This document shows, in pieces, positions 35,944 to 46,254 of a stretch of 54,538 nt of DNA. Position 1 is the first letter of the stretch. Each line of letters begins with the position of its first letter. The stretch spans positions 1 through 54,538 of the forward strand of contig NZ_OBEK01000009.1 of NCBI RefSeq assembly GCF_900215625.1, in the 5' to 3' direction. A program made the position numbers and the translations under genes. The notes below the pieces were generated by a model that saw nothing but the letters and a program-made list of their open reading frames with translations, did not search any database and had not been told where the DNA came from. Source of the DNA: Terribacillus aidingensis. Lineage in GTDB: Bacteria > Bacillota > Bacilli > Bacillales > Amphibacillaceae.

Positions 35944-36811
35944 AATCAAGCTCAGGCCGACCGCCAAGCATTCGCACAACATAAACTTGCTCACAAAATC
36001 CCCTTAAGCTGTTGTATATCCGGTATGCGCGACTCTCTTGGGAGACTAGAGAGAAGACAGTTGGTCCGCTACCGCTCATCAATACCGCATCTGCTCCCGC
36101 TTCAGCCATCTGCTGTTTAATTTGTTTTACTTCCGGACATAGCTTTAGTGTGACAGGTTCCAATACATTTGCGACCTTGTCACAAATAGATTGGAAATCT
36201 CCATGCTCGATCGCATTAACCATTCCTTCTGTATCAGGGTGCTCAATACCTTCGATTTTTAACTGCTGATAAATTGTCTGTGTGGAAACACCCACTCCAG
36301 GATTAGCTAGCACAACCCAGCAAGCCGGCGGAGCTGGAAGTTCTTTTATCTTCTCTCCGCGGCCAGTTGATAGGGCTGTTGATCCATATACACAGAAAGA
36401 AACATCCGAGCCGATTTTTGCTCCCAGCTCAGCCAGCGTATCAAGGGATAATCCCAATTCCCATAACGTGTTCAGGCCACGCAGTACAGCCGCTGCATCG
36501 CTGCTTCCGCCTGCAAGACCGGCTGCGACCGGTATCTGCTTATCTATGTATATCTTGACACCTTTATCAATGTTATATGTATCTTTGATCAATTGCGCCG
36601 CACGGTAGGCAAGATTGCGTTCATCGTTCGGTACAAATCTGTTATCCGATTCGATTTCAATCTTGTTCTCCTGTAACACGATTAACTCTATCCGGTCTGC
36701 CAGGTCAATCGTTGTCATCACCATCTCTACCTCATGATAGCCATCCGGGCGTTTGTATAGTACGTCCAACGAAAGATTGATCTTAGCTGGCGCCTTTTCG
36801 AGCAAATACAT
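35942..36811 (-). CDS. ispE: 4-diphosphocytidyl-2-C-methyl-D-erythritol kinase
   Basis: GHMP kinase of the MEP isoprenoid pathway. [22 protein letters not shown] is the family N-terminus, [20 protein letters not shown] is the ATP-binding glycine loop, and [10 protein letters not shown] is motif 3. 289 aa, normal length. AGGTG precedes the ATG. Transcribed in the direction of purR but separated from it by a promoter. Confidence 0.97.
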   Translation of the reverse strand: MYLLEKAPAKINLSLDVLYKRPDGYHEVEMVMTTIDLADRIELIVLQENKIEIESDNRFVPNDERNLAYRAAQLIKDTYNIDKGVKIYIDKQIPVAAGLAGGSSDAAAVLRGLNTLWELGLSLDTLAELGAKIGSDVSFCVYGSTALSTGRGEKIKELPAPPACWVVLANPGVGVSTQTIYQQLKIEGIEHPDTEGMVNAIEHGDFQSICDKVANVLEPVTLKLCPEVKQIKQQMAEAGADAVLMSGSGPTVFSLVSQESRAYRIYNSLRGFCEQVYVVRMLGGRPELD

Positions 36812-36883
36812 GTCATGTCACCTACTTTAGTTGAATTTCTTCAAAATTGTATCATAAAAAGAAGGTGCAGGCTATTCTGCCTG

Positions 36884-36923
36884 AAAAGAAGCAGCCCTCC
36901 TCTTAAATAACCGAGAAGGGCTG
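36884..36923 (-). terminator. Terminator after sspF
   Basis: An 11-bp stem (36892-36902 with 36913-36923) followed by CTTCTTTT on the minus strand, 8 nt past the sspF stop. Confidence 0.82.
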
Positions 36924-36930
36924 ATCTCTA

Positions 36931-37107
36931 CTACTGTTTGTCTTGCATCGACTGCTCAGCCATGGCGATTGCATACTTTACCATATTCCCCGCGTCGCGA
37001 GAACGTATGCCGCCCCAGCCTTCCTTCTGTACCGTGTCGTAAAACCCAAGTTCTTTTGCAATTTCCTCTTTTAGTGCATCAGACATCATACCTCTTCTTC
37101 TGCCCAA
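36931..37107 (-). CDS. sspF: Small acid-soluble spore protein, alpha/beta-type related (SspF)
   Basis: A 58-residue protein read directly from the minus strand, starting at TTG with GGGAG 9 nt upstream. It reads [20 protein letters not shown], then [20 protein letters not shown], then [11 protein letters not shown]. This matches B. subtilis SspF ([31 protein letters not shown]). It is a DNA-binding spore protein with the GxIRxRDAGxMV pattern of the family. It sits between veg and ispE as in B. subtilis. Short length and the TTG start make it easy to miss. Confidence 0.95.
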   Translation of the reverse strand: MGRRRGMMSDALKEEIAKELGFYDTVQKEGWGGIRSRDAGNMVKYAIAMAEQSMQDKQ

Positions 37108-37155
37108 AGAAAACAGCTCCCTTCTGATATTTACGACACGCTTATTATCTGTCTC

Positions 37156-37177
37156 GACAGTCAGTGTTATGACTGTC
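37156..37177. repeat. Inverted repeat upstream of sspF
   Basis: GACAGTC (37156-37162) and GACTGTC (37171-37177), 7 bp each with 8 bp between, lie in the sspF upstream region. No U-run follows, so it is not a standard terminator. No confident sigma-G promoter was found nearby. Confidence 0.5.
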
Positions 37178-37201
37178 AGATTTATGCAAAAAGGGCAAAT
37201 T

Positions 37202-37231
37202 AAAAAGCAGAGGATAATCCTCTGCTTTTTT
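37202..37231 (-). terminator. Terminator after veg
   Basis: A perfect GCAGAGGATAATCCTCTGC hairpin with A5 and T6 tracts, just past the veg stop. It can work in both directions. Confidence 0.93.
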
Positions 37232-37237
37232 CTAGCA

Positions 37238-37498
37238 TTATTTAGCGATTTCGTTCAAATCGTCTGTATCAAAATCTAATTCTACTGTTTCGGTTAAGAC
37301 ATCTGCATAGCTATAGGAGACACGCTCAAACGCATTCTCATCTTGATCAAGTTCTACGATGAATACAGCTGGATACGTTTCCGCAAGTACTCCGCAACGT
37401 TCGATGGTTTTCTTTCTCCCACCATTAGCTTTCAATTTTAAACGTTTACCAATTTGTCCTTCCAGACCCTGCTTAATTTCAACTAATGTTTTAGCCAC
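37238..37498 (-). CDS. veg: Veg protein
   Basis: 86-aa protein highly similar to B. subtilis Veg ([60 protein letters not shown]). Veg promotes biofilm matrix gene expression by counteracting SinR; the biochemical mechanism is unclear. The frame is open far upstream, but GTG 37498 follows GAGGTG at 7 nt and matches the B. subtilis start. Two strong promoters lie upstream. Confidence 0.96.
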   Translation of the reverse strand: MAKTLVEIKQGLEGQIGKRLKLKANGGRKKTIERCGVLAETYPAVFIVELDQDENAFERVSYSYADVLTETVELDFDTDDLNEIAK

Positions 37499-37520
37499 TG
37501 CACTCCACCTCACTGATCTA

Positions 37521-37549
37521 ATCATAGCACATTTCAGATATGAAGTCAA
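37521..37549 (-). promoter_or_regulatory. veg promoter, proximal
   Basis: Minus-strand TTGACT (37544-37549), 17 bp, TATGAT (37521-37526). The predicted start is about 15 nt before the GTG. Confidence 0.75.
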
Positions 37550-37561
37550 ATAAAACTTATC

Positions 37562-37591
37562 ATTATAACAGCATATCAATTTTGATGTCAA
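37562..37591 (-). promoter_or_regulatory. veg promoter, distal (full consensus)
   Basis: Minus-strand TTGACA (37586-37591), 18-bp spacer, TATAAT (37562-37567). Both hexamers are perfect and the upstream DNA is A/T-rich. It lies 41-42 bp upstream of the proximal promoter. Confidence 0.85.
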
Positions 37592-37692
37592 TGAAAAGAT
37601 TAAATGTTTCTTATTTCACTTTATTCTTTCAAATTTGTGCAGAATTATGCATCAGTGGTAAATTTATGTGTCAGATTGCTTATTCTATTGTT

Positions 37693-38562
37693 TTATTCTT
37701 CCTCATCTGGATCGACATATGGTAGTCCAGTTCGCAGTAATCCGCGGGTTTCAATCCCCCCCAAACCACGTTCTCCTGTCAATGTATTACGAAGCGCATC
37801 CCAAACACCGACCTTTTCCATAAAAGGTGTAAACGCAATTTTAGCTACAATGTAAACAGGATCTAAAGCATGGATATTGATTCTGCTCGGCGAACTCGCA
37901 AAGTTCGCACCAGCTCGAATCAAAGATTCAAAATGGGATTGGCAGGCACCAGCAAAAATAACCAATTGATCTAAATGAGGGTAGAGTCGACGAGCTTCTC
38001 TGACGGTCTCCACAAAGTATTGGGAATGTCGATAAGCCTTCATGTCATGCTTATCACCTTTATTTTTCTGAAAGGCATCATGTCCGGTTATGACGATAAT
38101 ATCTGGTTGGATTTTTTCTAGAAGGGAAGCAATTTGGAGCGGCATCTCTTTTTCCTGCAGATGAACACCGTGTACCTGGATGCCGAACCGCTGGTAAAAA
38201 TCGATACATTTCTTCAGATACGTCCTGTCTCCATCAATATGGAGAACCTTCGCAGGGATTTGAAAGTAGTTAGGGCTGTGCTGATAGCCTGCAGTTGAGT
38301 CATATTCCCGCTTATCCTTCATCAGCATATAATCCTGGCGAAAGAGACGGTAGGAATAATCTTCTTTATCCTGCCATGTTTTCTTTTGTTTGCTGATTTC
38401 GCGTGTGCCAGCTTTCACGAGATCATCCGCTGGAGCATCAGCGATAAGACGCATATCTTCTCCATGCAGAATGACTTTGTTTGCTGTGAAGCTGGACACA
38501 CGAAACAATAAATCGTGCTGGTATGATTTTCTCGTGACGATATCACCAATCGTCCATTCCAT
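37693..38562 (-). CDS. yabG: Sporulation-specific protease YabG
   Basis: 289-aa YabG family peptidase (U57) that processes spore coat proteins late in sporulation. Family segments seen include GDIVTRKSYQHDLLFRV at the N-terminus, HIDGDRTYLKKCIDFYQRFG, IIVITGHDAFQKNKGDKHD, VIFAGACQSHFESLIRAGANFASSPSRINIHALDPVYI. The GHDA and ACQSHFE segments are candidate catalytic regions. GAGGTG precedes the ATG. A sigma-K-like promoter lies upstream. Confidence 0.96.
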   Translation of the reverse strand: MEWTIGDIVTRKSYQHDLLFRVSSFTANKVILHGEDMRLIADAPADDLVKAGTREISKQKKTWQDKEDYSYRLFRQDYMLMKDKREYDSTAGYQHSPNYFQIPAKVLHIDGDRTYLKKCIDFYQRFGIQVHGVHLQEKEMPLQIASLLEKIQPDIIVITGHDAFQKNKGDKHDMKAYRHSQYFVETVREARRLYPHLDQLVIFAGACQSHFESLIRAGANFASSPSRINIHALDPVYIVAKIAFTPFMEKVGVWDALRNTLTGERGLGGIETRGLLRTGLPYVDPDEEE

Positions 38563-38596
38563 TCCCGTTCACCTCATCCACCAAAGCTTTCTTCTA

Positions 38597-38623
38597 CAGC
38601 TTATGATAGGCGGGCAAAAGTGT
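38597..38623 (-). promoter_or_regulatory. Candidate sigma-K promoter of yabG
   Basis: Minus-strand AC (38622-38623), 16 bp, CATAAGCTG (38597-38605), one mismatch to CATANNNTA. It lies in the 61-bp gap after rsmA. B. subtilis yabG is sigma-K dependent. Confidence 0.4.
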
Positions 38624-40052
<1,429 letters not shown>

Positions 40053-40062
40053 ACTTTTCCCT

Positions 40063-40833
40063 CTATGCTTTGATTTGATATAGTCTTTCTGCATTCCGCA
40101 TCGTCAGCTCTGCCAATTCCTCATAGCCGATACCGCGGAGCTCAGCAATCTGTTCTGCCACCAGTTTTACATAAGCTGGTTCATTACGTTTGCCGCGATT
40201 TGGATGCGGCGCTAAATAAGGACAGTCCGTCTCGATTAATAAGCGATCTGGCGGAACCATCTTTGCTACTTCCTTTGGCGCCCGCGCATTCTTAAATGTA
40301 ACAGGTCCGCCTAACGATATATAAAAGTTCATATCAAGAAACTCCTGAACCAAATCAGCTTCATCACTATAGCAGTGCATAATACCGCCAACTTCCGCTG
40401 CTCCTTCTTCTCTCAGGATAGGGATGATATCAGCTGTTGCCTCCCTGTTATGAATGATGATAGGCAGCTTCACTCGTTTAGCCAGCTGAATCTGCCGACG
40501 CAATACATCTTTTTGGACATCCTTCGGTGATTTATCCCAATGATAATCAAGGCCCATTTCACCGATTGCAACAACCTTTGGATGAGTTGATAGCTCTTCT
40601 ATTCGCTCTAAGTCTGCATCCGTCATATCAATAGCATCTACAGGGTGCCAGCCGATCGCAGCATAAACGAAATCATATTTTTCCGCAAGCTCCATTGCTG
40701 ATGTGATGCCTTCTGCGTCACAGCCAATCACAACAAGACGAGAAACACCCGCGTCCAATGCCCGCTGCAGCATTTCTTCGCGGTCTTCCGCAAACTGCTT
40801 ATCATTAATATGAGCATGTGTATCAAATAACAT
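40063..40833 (-). CDS. yabD: TatD-family metal-dependent hydrolase (YabD)
   Basis: 256-aa TIM-barrel hydrolase. Metal ligands are visible in MLFDTHAHIND (HxH), AIGEMGLDYHW (Glu), IIHNREA (His), MHCYSDEADL (His) and LLIETDCPYLAPHP (Asp). TatD proteins are 3'-5' DNA/RNA exonucleases in some species; the role in Bacillus is not settled. AAGGA lies 9 nt from the ATG. It follows metG after a terminator. Confidence 0.95.
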   Translation of the reverse strand: MLFDTHAHINDKQFAEDREEMLQRALDAGVSRLVVIGCDAEGITSAMELAEKYDFVYAAIGWHPVDAIDMTDADLERIEELSTHPKVVAIGEMGLDYHWDKSPKDVQKDVLRRQIQLAKRVKLPIIIHNREATADIIPILREEGAAEVGGIMHCYSDEADLVQEFLDMNFYISLGGPVTFKNARAPKEVAKMVPPDRLLIETDCPYLAPHPNRGKRNEPAYVKLVAEQIAELRGIGYEELAELTMRNAERLYQIKA

Positions 40834-40857
40834 AAAACATTATCCTTTCTATCTAAT

Positions 40858-40888
40858 AAAAAAAGGAAAAACGCTTGTGTACAAGCGT
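40858..40888 (-). terminator. Terminator after metG
   Basis: An ACGCTTGT/ACAAGCGT stem (40871-40878 with 40881-40888), then TTTTCCTTTTTTT on the minus strand. Confidence 0.85.
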
Positions 40889-40902
40889 CTCCCTTTCCTT
40901 CT

Positions 40903-42864
<1,962 letters not shown>

Positions 42865-42880
42865 CTAACCCTCCATTATC

Positions 42881-42903
42881 AAAAAAGCTCACTAAGATGA
42901 GCT
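42881..42903 (-). terminator. Terminator-like hairpin in the metG leader
   Basis: AGCTCA/TGAGCT (42886-42891 with 42898-42903), 6-nt loop, followed by Us on the minus strand. It is between the predicted start (~42923) and the metG Shine-Dalgarno, so it could attenuate metG. The leader is too short for a T-box. Confidence 0.6.
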
Positions 42904-42929
42904 GTTCGTATACATTTACACTTACCTCT

Positions 42930-42959
42930 ATTGTAGCGACTTTCCACTATAAATTCCAA
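42930..42959 (-). promoter_or_regulatory. metG promoter
   Basis: Minus-strand TTGGAA (42954-42959), 18-bp spacer, TACAAT (42930-42935). Confidence 0.65.
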
Positions 42960-43027
42960 TCCGGCTGAAATATTTTCATCGTGTTGCGACAGAAAATAGA
43001 TCTAATCTACGTACTTTATAGTAGAAA

Positions 43028-43064
43028 TCCGACAAATCGAGTTAATTTGTCGAATAATGTCGAC
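43028..43064. promoter_or_regulatory. Distal Spo0A-box cluster between metG and abrB
   Basis: TGTCGAA (43048-43054, perfect 0A box), TGTCGAC (43058-43064) and, on minus, TGTCGGA (43028-43034). CGACAAAT/ATTTGTCG also forms an 8-bp inverted repeat (43030-43037 with 43045-43052). The cluster is ~200 bp upstream of the abrB promoter and ~90 bp upstream of the metG promoter. Confidence 0.65.
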
Positions 43065-43221
43065 TTATCGGCACATTTCTTTTGTCATTGTTCGGTTGAA
43101 ATTCCTTAATTTATTTTACTTATTTTACAAATAAATACATTATTAGAGGTTAAAATACCTACTCATTTGCCTTATACCTGTTTTTACTGCCAGAAAAGCG
43201 CTTTACTTCAAGATATTTGAA

Positions 43222-43281
43222 TTGACACATATGTCAATCACTGGTACGATAGCGTTAGTTAAATTGTCGAATAATGACGAA
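43222..43281 (+). promoter_or_regulatory. abrB promoter with tandem Spo0A boxes
   Basis: Plus-strand TTGACA (43222-43227), 17 bp, TACGAT (43245-43250). Two direct 0A boxes, TGTCGAA (43265-43271) and TGACGAA (43275-43281), 10 bp apart, lie just downstream of the predicted start. This is the same arrangement through which Spo0A~P represses abrB in B. subtilis. Confidence 0.9.
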
Positions 43282-43317
43282 TCAACATATATATACACCC
43301 GAGAGGAGAAACAAAGG

Positions 43318-43596
43318 ATGAAATCAACAGGTATTGTACGTAAAGTAGATGAATTAGGAAGGGTTGTAATTCCAATTGAATTGCGCCGCACACTTGGCAT
43401 CAACGAAAAAGATGCTTTGGAAATCTACGTTGATGATGACCGCATCATTCTTAAAAAATACAAACCAAATATGACTTGCCATATCACTGGCGAGATCTCT
43501 GATGATAACTTGTCATTGGCAAATGGCAAACTAGTTCTTAGCCGCGAAGGTGCAGAAGAGCTAATCAATGAAATCCAAACACGTTTGAACAAATAA
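43318..43596 (+). CDS. abrB: Transition-state regulator AbrB
   Basis: 92-aa global repressor of transition-phase genes. The N-terminal DNA-binding domain reads STGIVRKVDELGRVVIPIELRRTLGINEKDALEIYVDDD; the C-terminal multimerisation part follows (NMTCHITGEISDDN, LVLSREGAEELINEI). The frame is open 32 codons upstream, but this ATG has AGGAG at 9 nt and matches the family start. Divergent from metG; repression by Spo0A is inferred from the two boxes at its promoter. Confidence 0.98.
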   Translation: MKSTGIVRKVDELGRVVIPIELRRTLGINEKDALEIYVDDDRIILKKYKPNMTCHITGEISDDNLSLANGKLVLSREGAEELINEIQTRLNK

Positions 43597-43599
43597 GCA

Positions 43600-43634
43600 A
43601 AAACCGCTCCGTTAAAGGGAGCGGTTTTTTTTTA
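43600..43634. terminator. Bidirectional terminator between abrB and rsmI
   Basis: A 9-bp stem (AACCGCTCC with GGAGCGGTT) flanked by A and T tracts between the converging genes; the rsmI stop codon lies in the T-run. Confidence 0.93.
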
Positions 43635-44507
43635 TTCTACATGATAGGCCTGATAAACATCGCGTTTTGAAAGATTGCGATCAATGGCTACTTGTTTGAT
43701 TGCCTGCTTAGATGGGATATCGTCTTTCTTTATATACCAATCTACGTGTTCCTGCACACTCATATTCTCCCAGAAAGCCTGCTCTGCTTCCTGCAGTTCT
43801 GCTTCTGTTGCACCTTCTACTACGATACAGAATTCGCCGCGCAAATTTTCAGATGCCGCCCATTCCACGGCTTCTTGTAGGTTACCTCGCAGAAATTCTT
43901 CATAACGTTTCGTCAGTTCTCTACCTAATGCTACTTTGCGTTCACCGAAACTATCATGTATAGCCGCTAACGTTTCTTTCAAACGATGAGGACTCTCATA
44001 AAAAACCAATGTTGCTGTCACCTTACGCAGTTTCTCCAGGTCTCCAGTCAAATCCTTCTTCTTTCTCGGCAAAAATCCGAAAAAATGATAAGCATCAGTA
44101 GAAATACCAGAACCGACTAATGCTACCAGCGCTGCATTGGCTCCTGGAAGTACAACTACCGGATAACCAGCTGCTGCAGCTGCTTGGACCAATTCCTGAC
44201 CCGGATCAGATATTGCCGGCATACCAGCGTCGCTGACTAACCCGACATCCTTCTCTTCTGCTAACAAATCCAGCAGCATTTGTTCTCTCGTTTTACGATT
44301 ATGTTCGTGGTAACTGATTAGCGGTGTTTGAATATCAAAGTGATTAAATAGTTTTATCGTATTGCGTGTATCTTCTGCAGCGACAGTATGTACTTGCTTC
44401 AATGTTTCCAGTGCTCGCAATGTAATATCCTGCAAGTTGCCAATCGGTGTCGGGATAATAAAAAGCGTTCCTGTCTGGTGCTTCTCAAAACTTTTCTGTG
44501 ATTGCAT
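43632..44507 (-). CDS. rsmI: 16S rRNA (cytidine1402-2'-O)-methyltransferase
   Basis: SAM-dependent TP-methylase-fold enzyme. Family blocks: LFIIPTPIGNLQDITLRALE, VAAEDTRNTIKLFNHF, VSDAGMPAISDPGQELV and ATLVFYESPHRL. Known as yabC in B. subtilis. The open frame runs 50 codons higher, inside yazA, but ATG 44507 has a GGGGGAAGG site just upstream and gives 291 aa. It overlaps the yazA 3' end by 23 nt. Confidence 0.95.
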   Translation of the reverse strand: MQSQKSFEKHQTGTLFIIPTPIGNLQDITLRALETLKQVHTVAAEDTRNTIKLFNHFDIQTPLISYHEHNRKTREQMLLDLLAEEKDVGLVSDAGMPAISDPGQELVQAAAAAGYPVVVLPGANAALVALVGSGISTDAYHFFGFLPRKKKDLTGDLEKLRKVTATLVFYESPHRLKETLAAIHDSFGERKVALGRELTKRYEEFLRGNLQEAVEWAASENLRGEFCIVVEGATEAELQEAEQAFWENMSVQEHVDWYIKKDDIPSKQAIKQVAIDRNLSKRDVYQAYHVE

Positions 44508-44769
44508 GCTGCCTTCCCCCTTCCAATATAAGCTTCCATTTTTGCTGCTTAGAGAGCTGCTTGATCCGATATTCCTCTCGCAATGCTGCTTGTCGTGTTT
44601 CAAATGTTTGGAGATATACCAAGATAAATGGCCCTCTTCCTCTTGTATATTTTGCACCTTTTCCAGTGCTATGCTGCTTTAAGCGGTTAGCAAGTGCATT
44701 CGTATAGCCGGTATACAAACTTTCATCCTTGCACTTTAATATATAGACGACATGCTTATTTTCTCCCAT
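44485..44769 (-). CDS. yazA: GIY-YIG endonuclease-like protein YazA
   Basis: 94-aa single GIY-YIG domain: [27 protein letters not shown] supplies the YIL...YTG core and catalytic arginine, and [12 protein letters not shown] and the [11 protein letters not shown] glutamate follow. The UPF0213/YazA family has uncertain biological substrates. GAGGAA precedes the ATG. Its start overlaps the trmN6-like gene by 14 nt and its end overlaps rsmI by 23 nt, so the three are tightly coupled. Confidence 0.94.
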   Translation of the reverse strand: MGENKHVVYILKCKDESLYTGYTNALANRLKQHSTGKGAKYTRGRGPFILVYLQTFETRQAALREEYRIKQLSKQQKWKLILEGGRQHAITEKF

Positions 44770-45502
44770 ACAGGATTTCCTCTAATTCTTCTGTATATCC
44801 CCCGCTTGCAGTATGTGAATATAGCGGAGGCAATACCTTTAAGCCAGGATTGCCATTACGTACCCCTTCGATTAACAGGATATTGGCTTCCTTATCAGGT
44901 TTCGGATAAACAAGCCGCATACGTTTTGGTTCGATTTTCTGTTGACGCATCGACGTAACAATATCAAGCATCCGCTCCGGACGATGCACTAGACTCACCT
45001 TTCCGCCCGGCTTGACAAGCTTACGGCAAGCCAGAATTACATCATCCAACGTACACATAACTTCATGACGAGCAATTGTCAGATGTTTATTCAGATTTTG
45101 CTCGCGTTTGCCTGGCGTCTTGAAATAAGGCGGGTTGCATGTCACAGCATCAAAAGGACCGTTGCCAAAGAATGCCGGCATGTCTTTTAAATCTCCATGT
45201 ACTATATCCAGCTGTTCATCCAGCTCATTTAATGTCACATTACGAACTGCCATATCATAAAGGCGCTCTTGGATTTCAACACCTGTAATTTGTGCTTTCG
45301 TTCTTCTGCTCATCAATAAAGGAATAACCCCATTACCGGAGCATAAGTCTAATATTTTTCCCTTTGTAAGAGGAATAGAAGCGAAATCAGCCAGAAGCAC
45401 CGCATCTAATGAGAAGGCAAAAACAGTCGGACTCTGGATAATACGCATATTTTGCTCCGCAAGCAGATCGTCTAGCCGCTCATCTCCTTTTAATTCCACC
45501 AT
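44756..45502 (-). CDS. trmN6: tRNA1(Val) (adenine37-N6)-methyltransferase-like protein (YabB)
   Basis: 248-aa class I SAM methyltransferase. It has motif [16 protein letters not shown], motif II TGVEIQ, and the N6-adenine catalytic motif TCNPPYF. The family includes E. coli TrmN6; the exact substrate here is inferred. A weak AAGG lies 7 nt from the ATG. A 21-codon ORF with a much better Shine-Dalgarno overlaps this start, suggesting coupled translation. The promoter contains a LexA-like box. Confidence 0.92.
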   Translation of the reverse strand: MVELKGDERLDDLLAEQNMRIIQSPTVFAFSLDAVLLADFASIPLTKGKILDLCSGNGVIPLLMSRRTKAQITGVEIQERLYDMAVRNVTLNELDEQLDIVHGDLKDMPAFFGNGPFDAVTCNPPYFKTPGKREQNLNKHLTIARHEVMCTLDDVILACRKLVKPGGKVSLVHRPERMLDIVTSMRQQKIEPKRMRLVYPKPDKEANILLIEGVRNGNPGLKVLPPLYSHTASGGYTEELEEILYGRK

Positions 45503-45555
45503 ATGATAACCTTGCTTATGTTTTCTAAATTCATTTTAAAGTAATCAGACGACAT
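45490..45555 (-). CDS. Possible 21-aa leader peptide overlapping the trmN6 start
   Basis: Minus-strand ORF reading [20 protein letters not shown] and a final N, with AAAGGAG about 8 nt before its ATG, far better than the site for trmN6. Its stop lies 13 nt inside trmN6 in another frame. It is the first ORF after the TATAAT promoter at 45577-45582. It may be a translational-coupling leader or a true small peptide; no homologue is recognised. Confidence 0.5.
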   Translation of the reverse strand: MSSDYFKMNLENISKVIIWWN

Positions 45556-45576
45556 AATAGCAGCTCCTTTCATAGT

Positions 45577-45607
45577 ATTATAGCACGAACGAAAGTTCGA
45601 TTTTCAA
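45577..45607 (-). promoter_or_regulatory. trmN6 operon promoter with embedded LexA-like (SOS) box
   Basis: Minus-strand -10 TATAAT (45577-45582) and -35 TTGAAA (45602-45607), 19-bp spacer. Between them lies CGAACGAAAGTTCG (45586-45599), two perfect 5-bp half-sites with 4 bp between. It matches the Bacillus LexA/DinR core GAAC-N4-GTTC. Confidence 0.6.
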
Positions 45608-45619
45608 ATGTATCTTATA

Positions 45620-46150
45620 ATGAAGTAATAATGAAATGATGTAGGTTAGCCATATAATTAGATAGCTTGTATAACTAGCAATTAAAAATCAAGAAGATAG
45701 ATTGTCTTAAGAAAACTATGCGTTTTAGATGGTAATCTTAGAAGACTAAAAAAGAATAAGCTAATGAGTCCACAAAGTCAATTAAACGGGACACTATCTA
45801 CTGCAAGTAAGAACTATCTGTTTTGTTACGAAAAAAACTCCTAACTATATTCAATGCCAATTCATTAAATGAAGGAAAAATAATCTCTTGGGATGGTTAG
45901 ACATTAACAAACGTTCGTTATAAAAACTAGCTGAAAGGATTATACAAAGCTGAAAGGGATAGTAGAGAAAAATGAAGGTATGGAGATTGAGAATAATTAC
46001 TTAAGGCGTTGCCCTATCTATGTCATAGACAGTTTTGAATACGTATCAGTATAGAACACCGGGCGCTAGCTAGCCTGGGGCCAGTTGTTTTTTCATTTAC
46101 AACCTCCTAGTGAAAGTACATTGACACATATCAGTACTCAGTGCAGGCAG
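45620..46150. other. AT-rich segment without a clear gene
   Basis: About 530 bp between trmN6 and the lipoprotein terminator. No ORF with start, Shine-Dalgarno and plausible composition was found. Noted: a 39-codon open frame ending at 46054 (plus), a 26-codon ATG frame with weak Shine-Dalgarno (MSPQSQLNG..., plus), a partial LexA-like TTAACAAACGTTCG near 45905-45918, and a GC-rich inverted repeat with a T-run at about 46058-46096. It looks like decayed or recently inserted DNA. Confidence 0.5.
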
Positions 46151-46152
46151 CC

Positions 46153-46202
46153 TAAAAAAACAGGATTCTGAAAGAGGCAGCTATGCCGATCAAAATCCTG
46201 TT
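46153..46202 (-). terminator. Terminator after the lipoprotein gene
   Basis: AACAGGATT/AATCCTGTT outer stem (46194-46202 with 46159-46167) enclosing an inner GGCA/TGCC hairpin, followed by Us on the minus strand. Confidence 0.82.
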
Positions 46203-46254
46203 CACAAATCACCTATCACACTTGCTCCGAAAGAAATTCTTATAAGATAGCTGC

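Noticed and set aside
46058-46096. GC-rich inverted repeat plus T-run as a plus-strand terminator
   Set aside because: No plus-strand gene precedes it convincingly and the stem has a mismatch; it is left unassigned.
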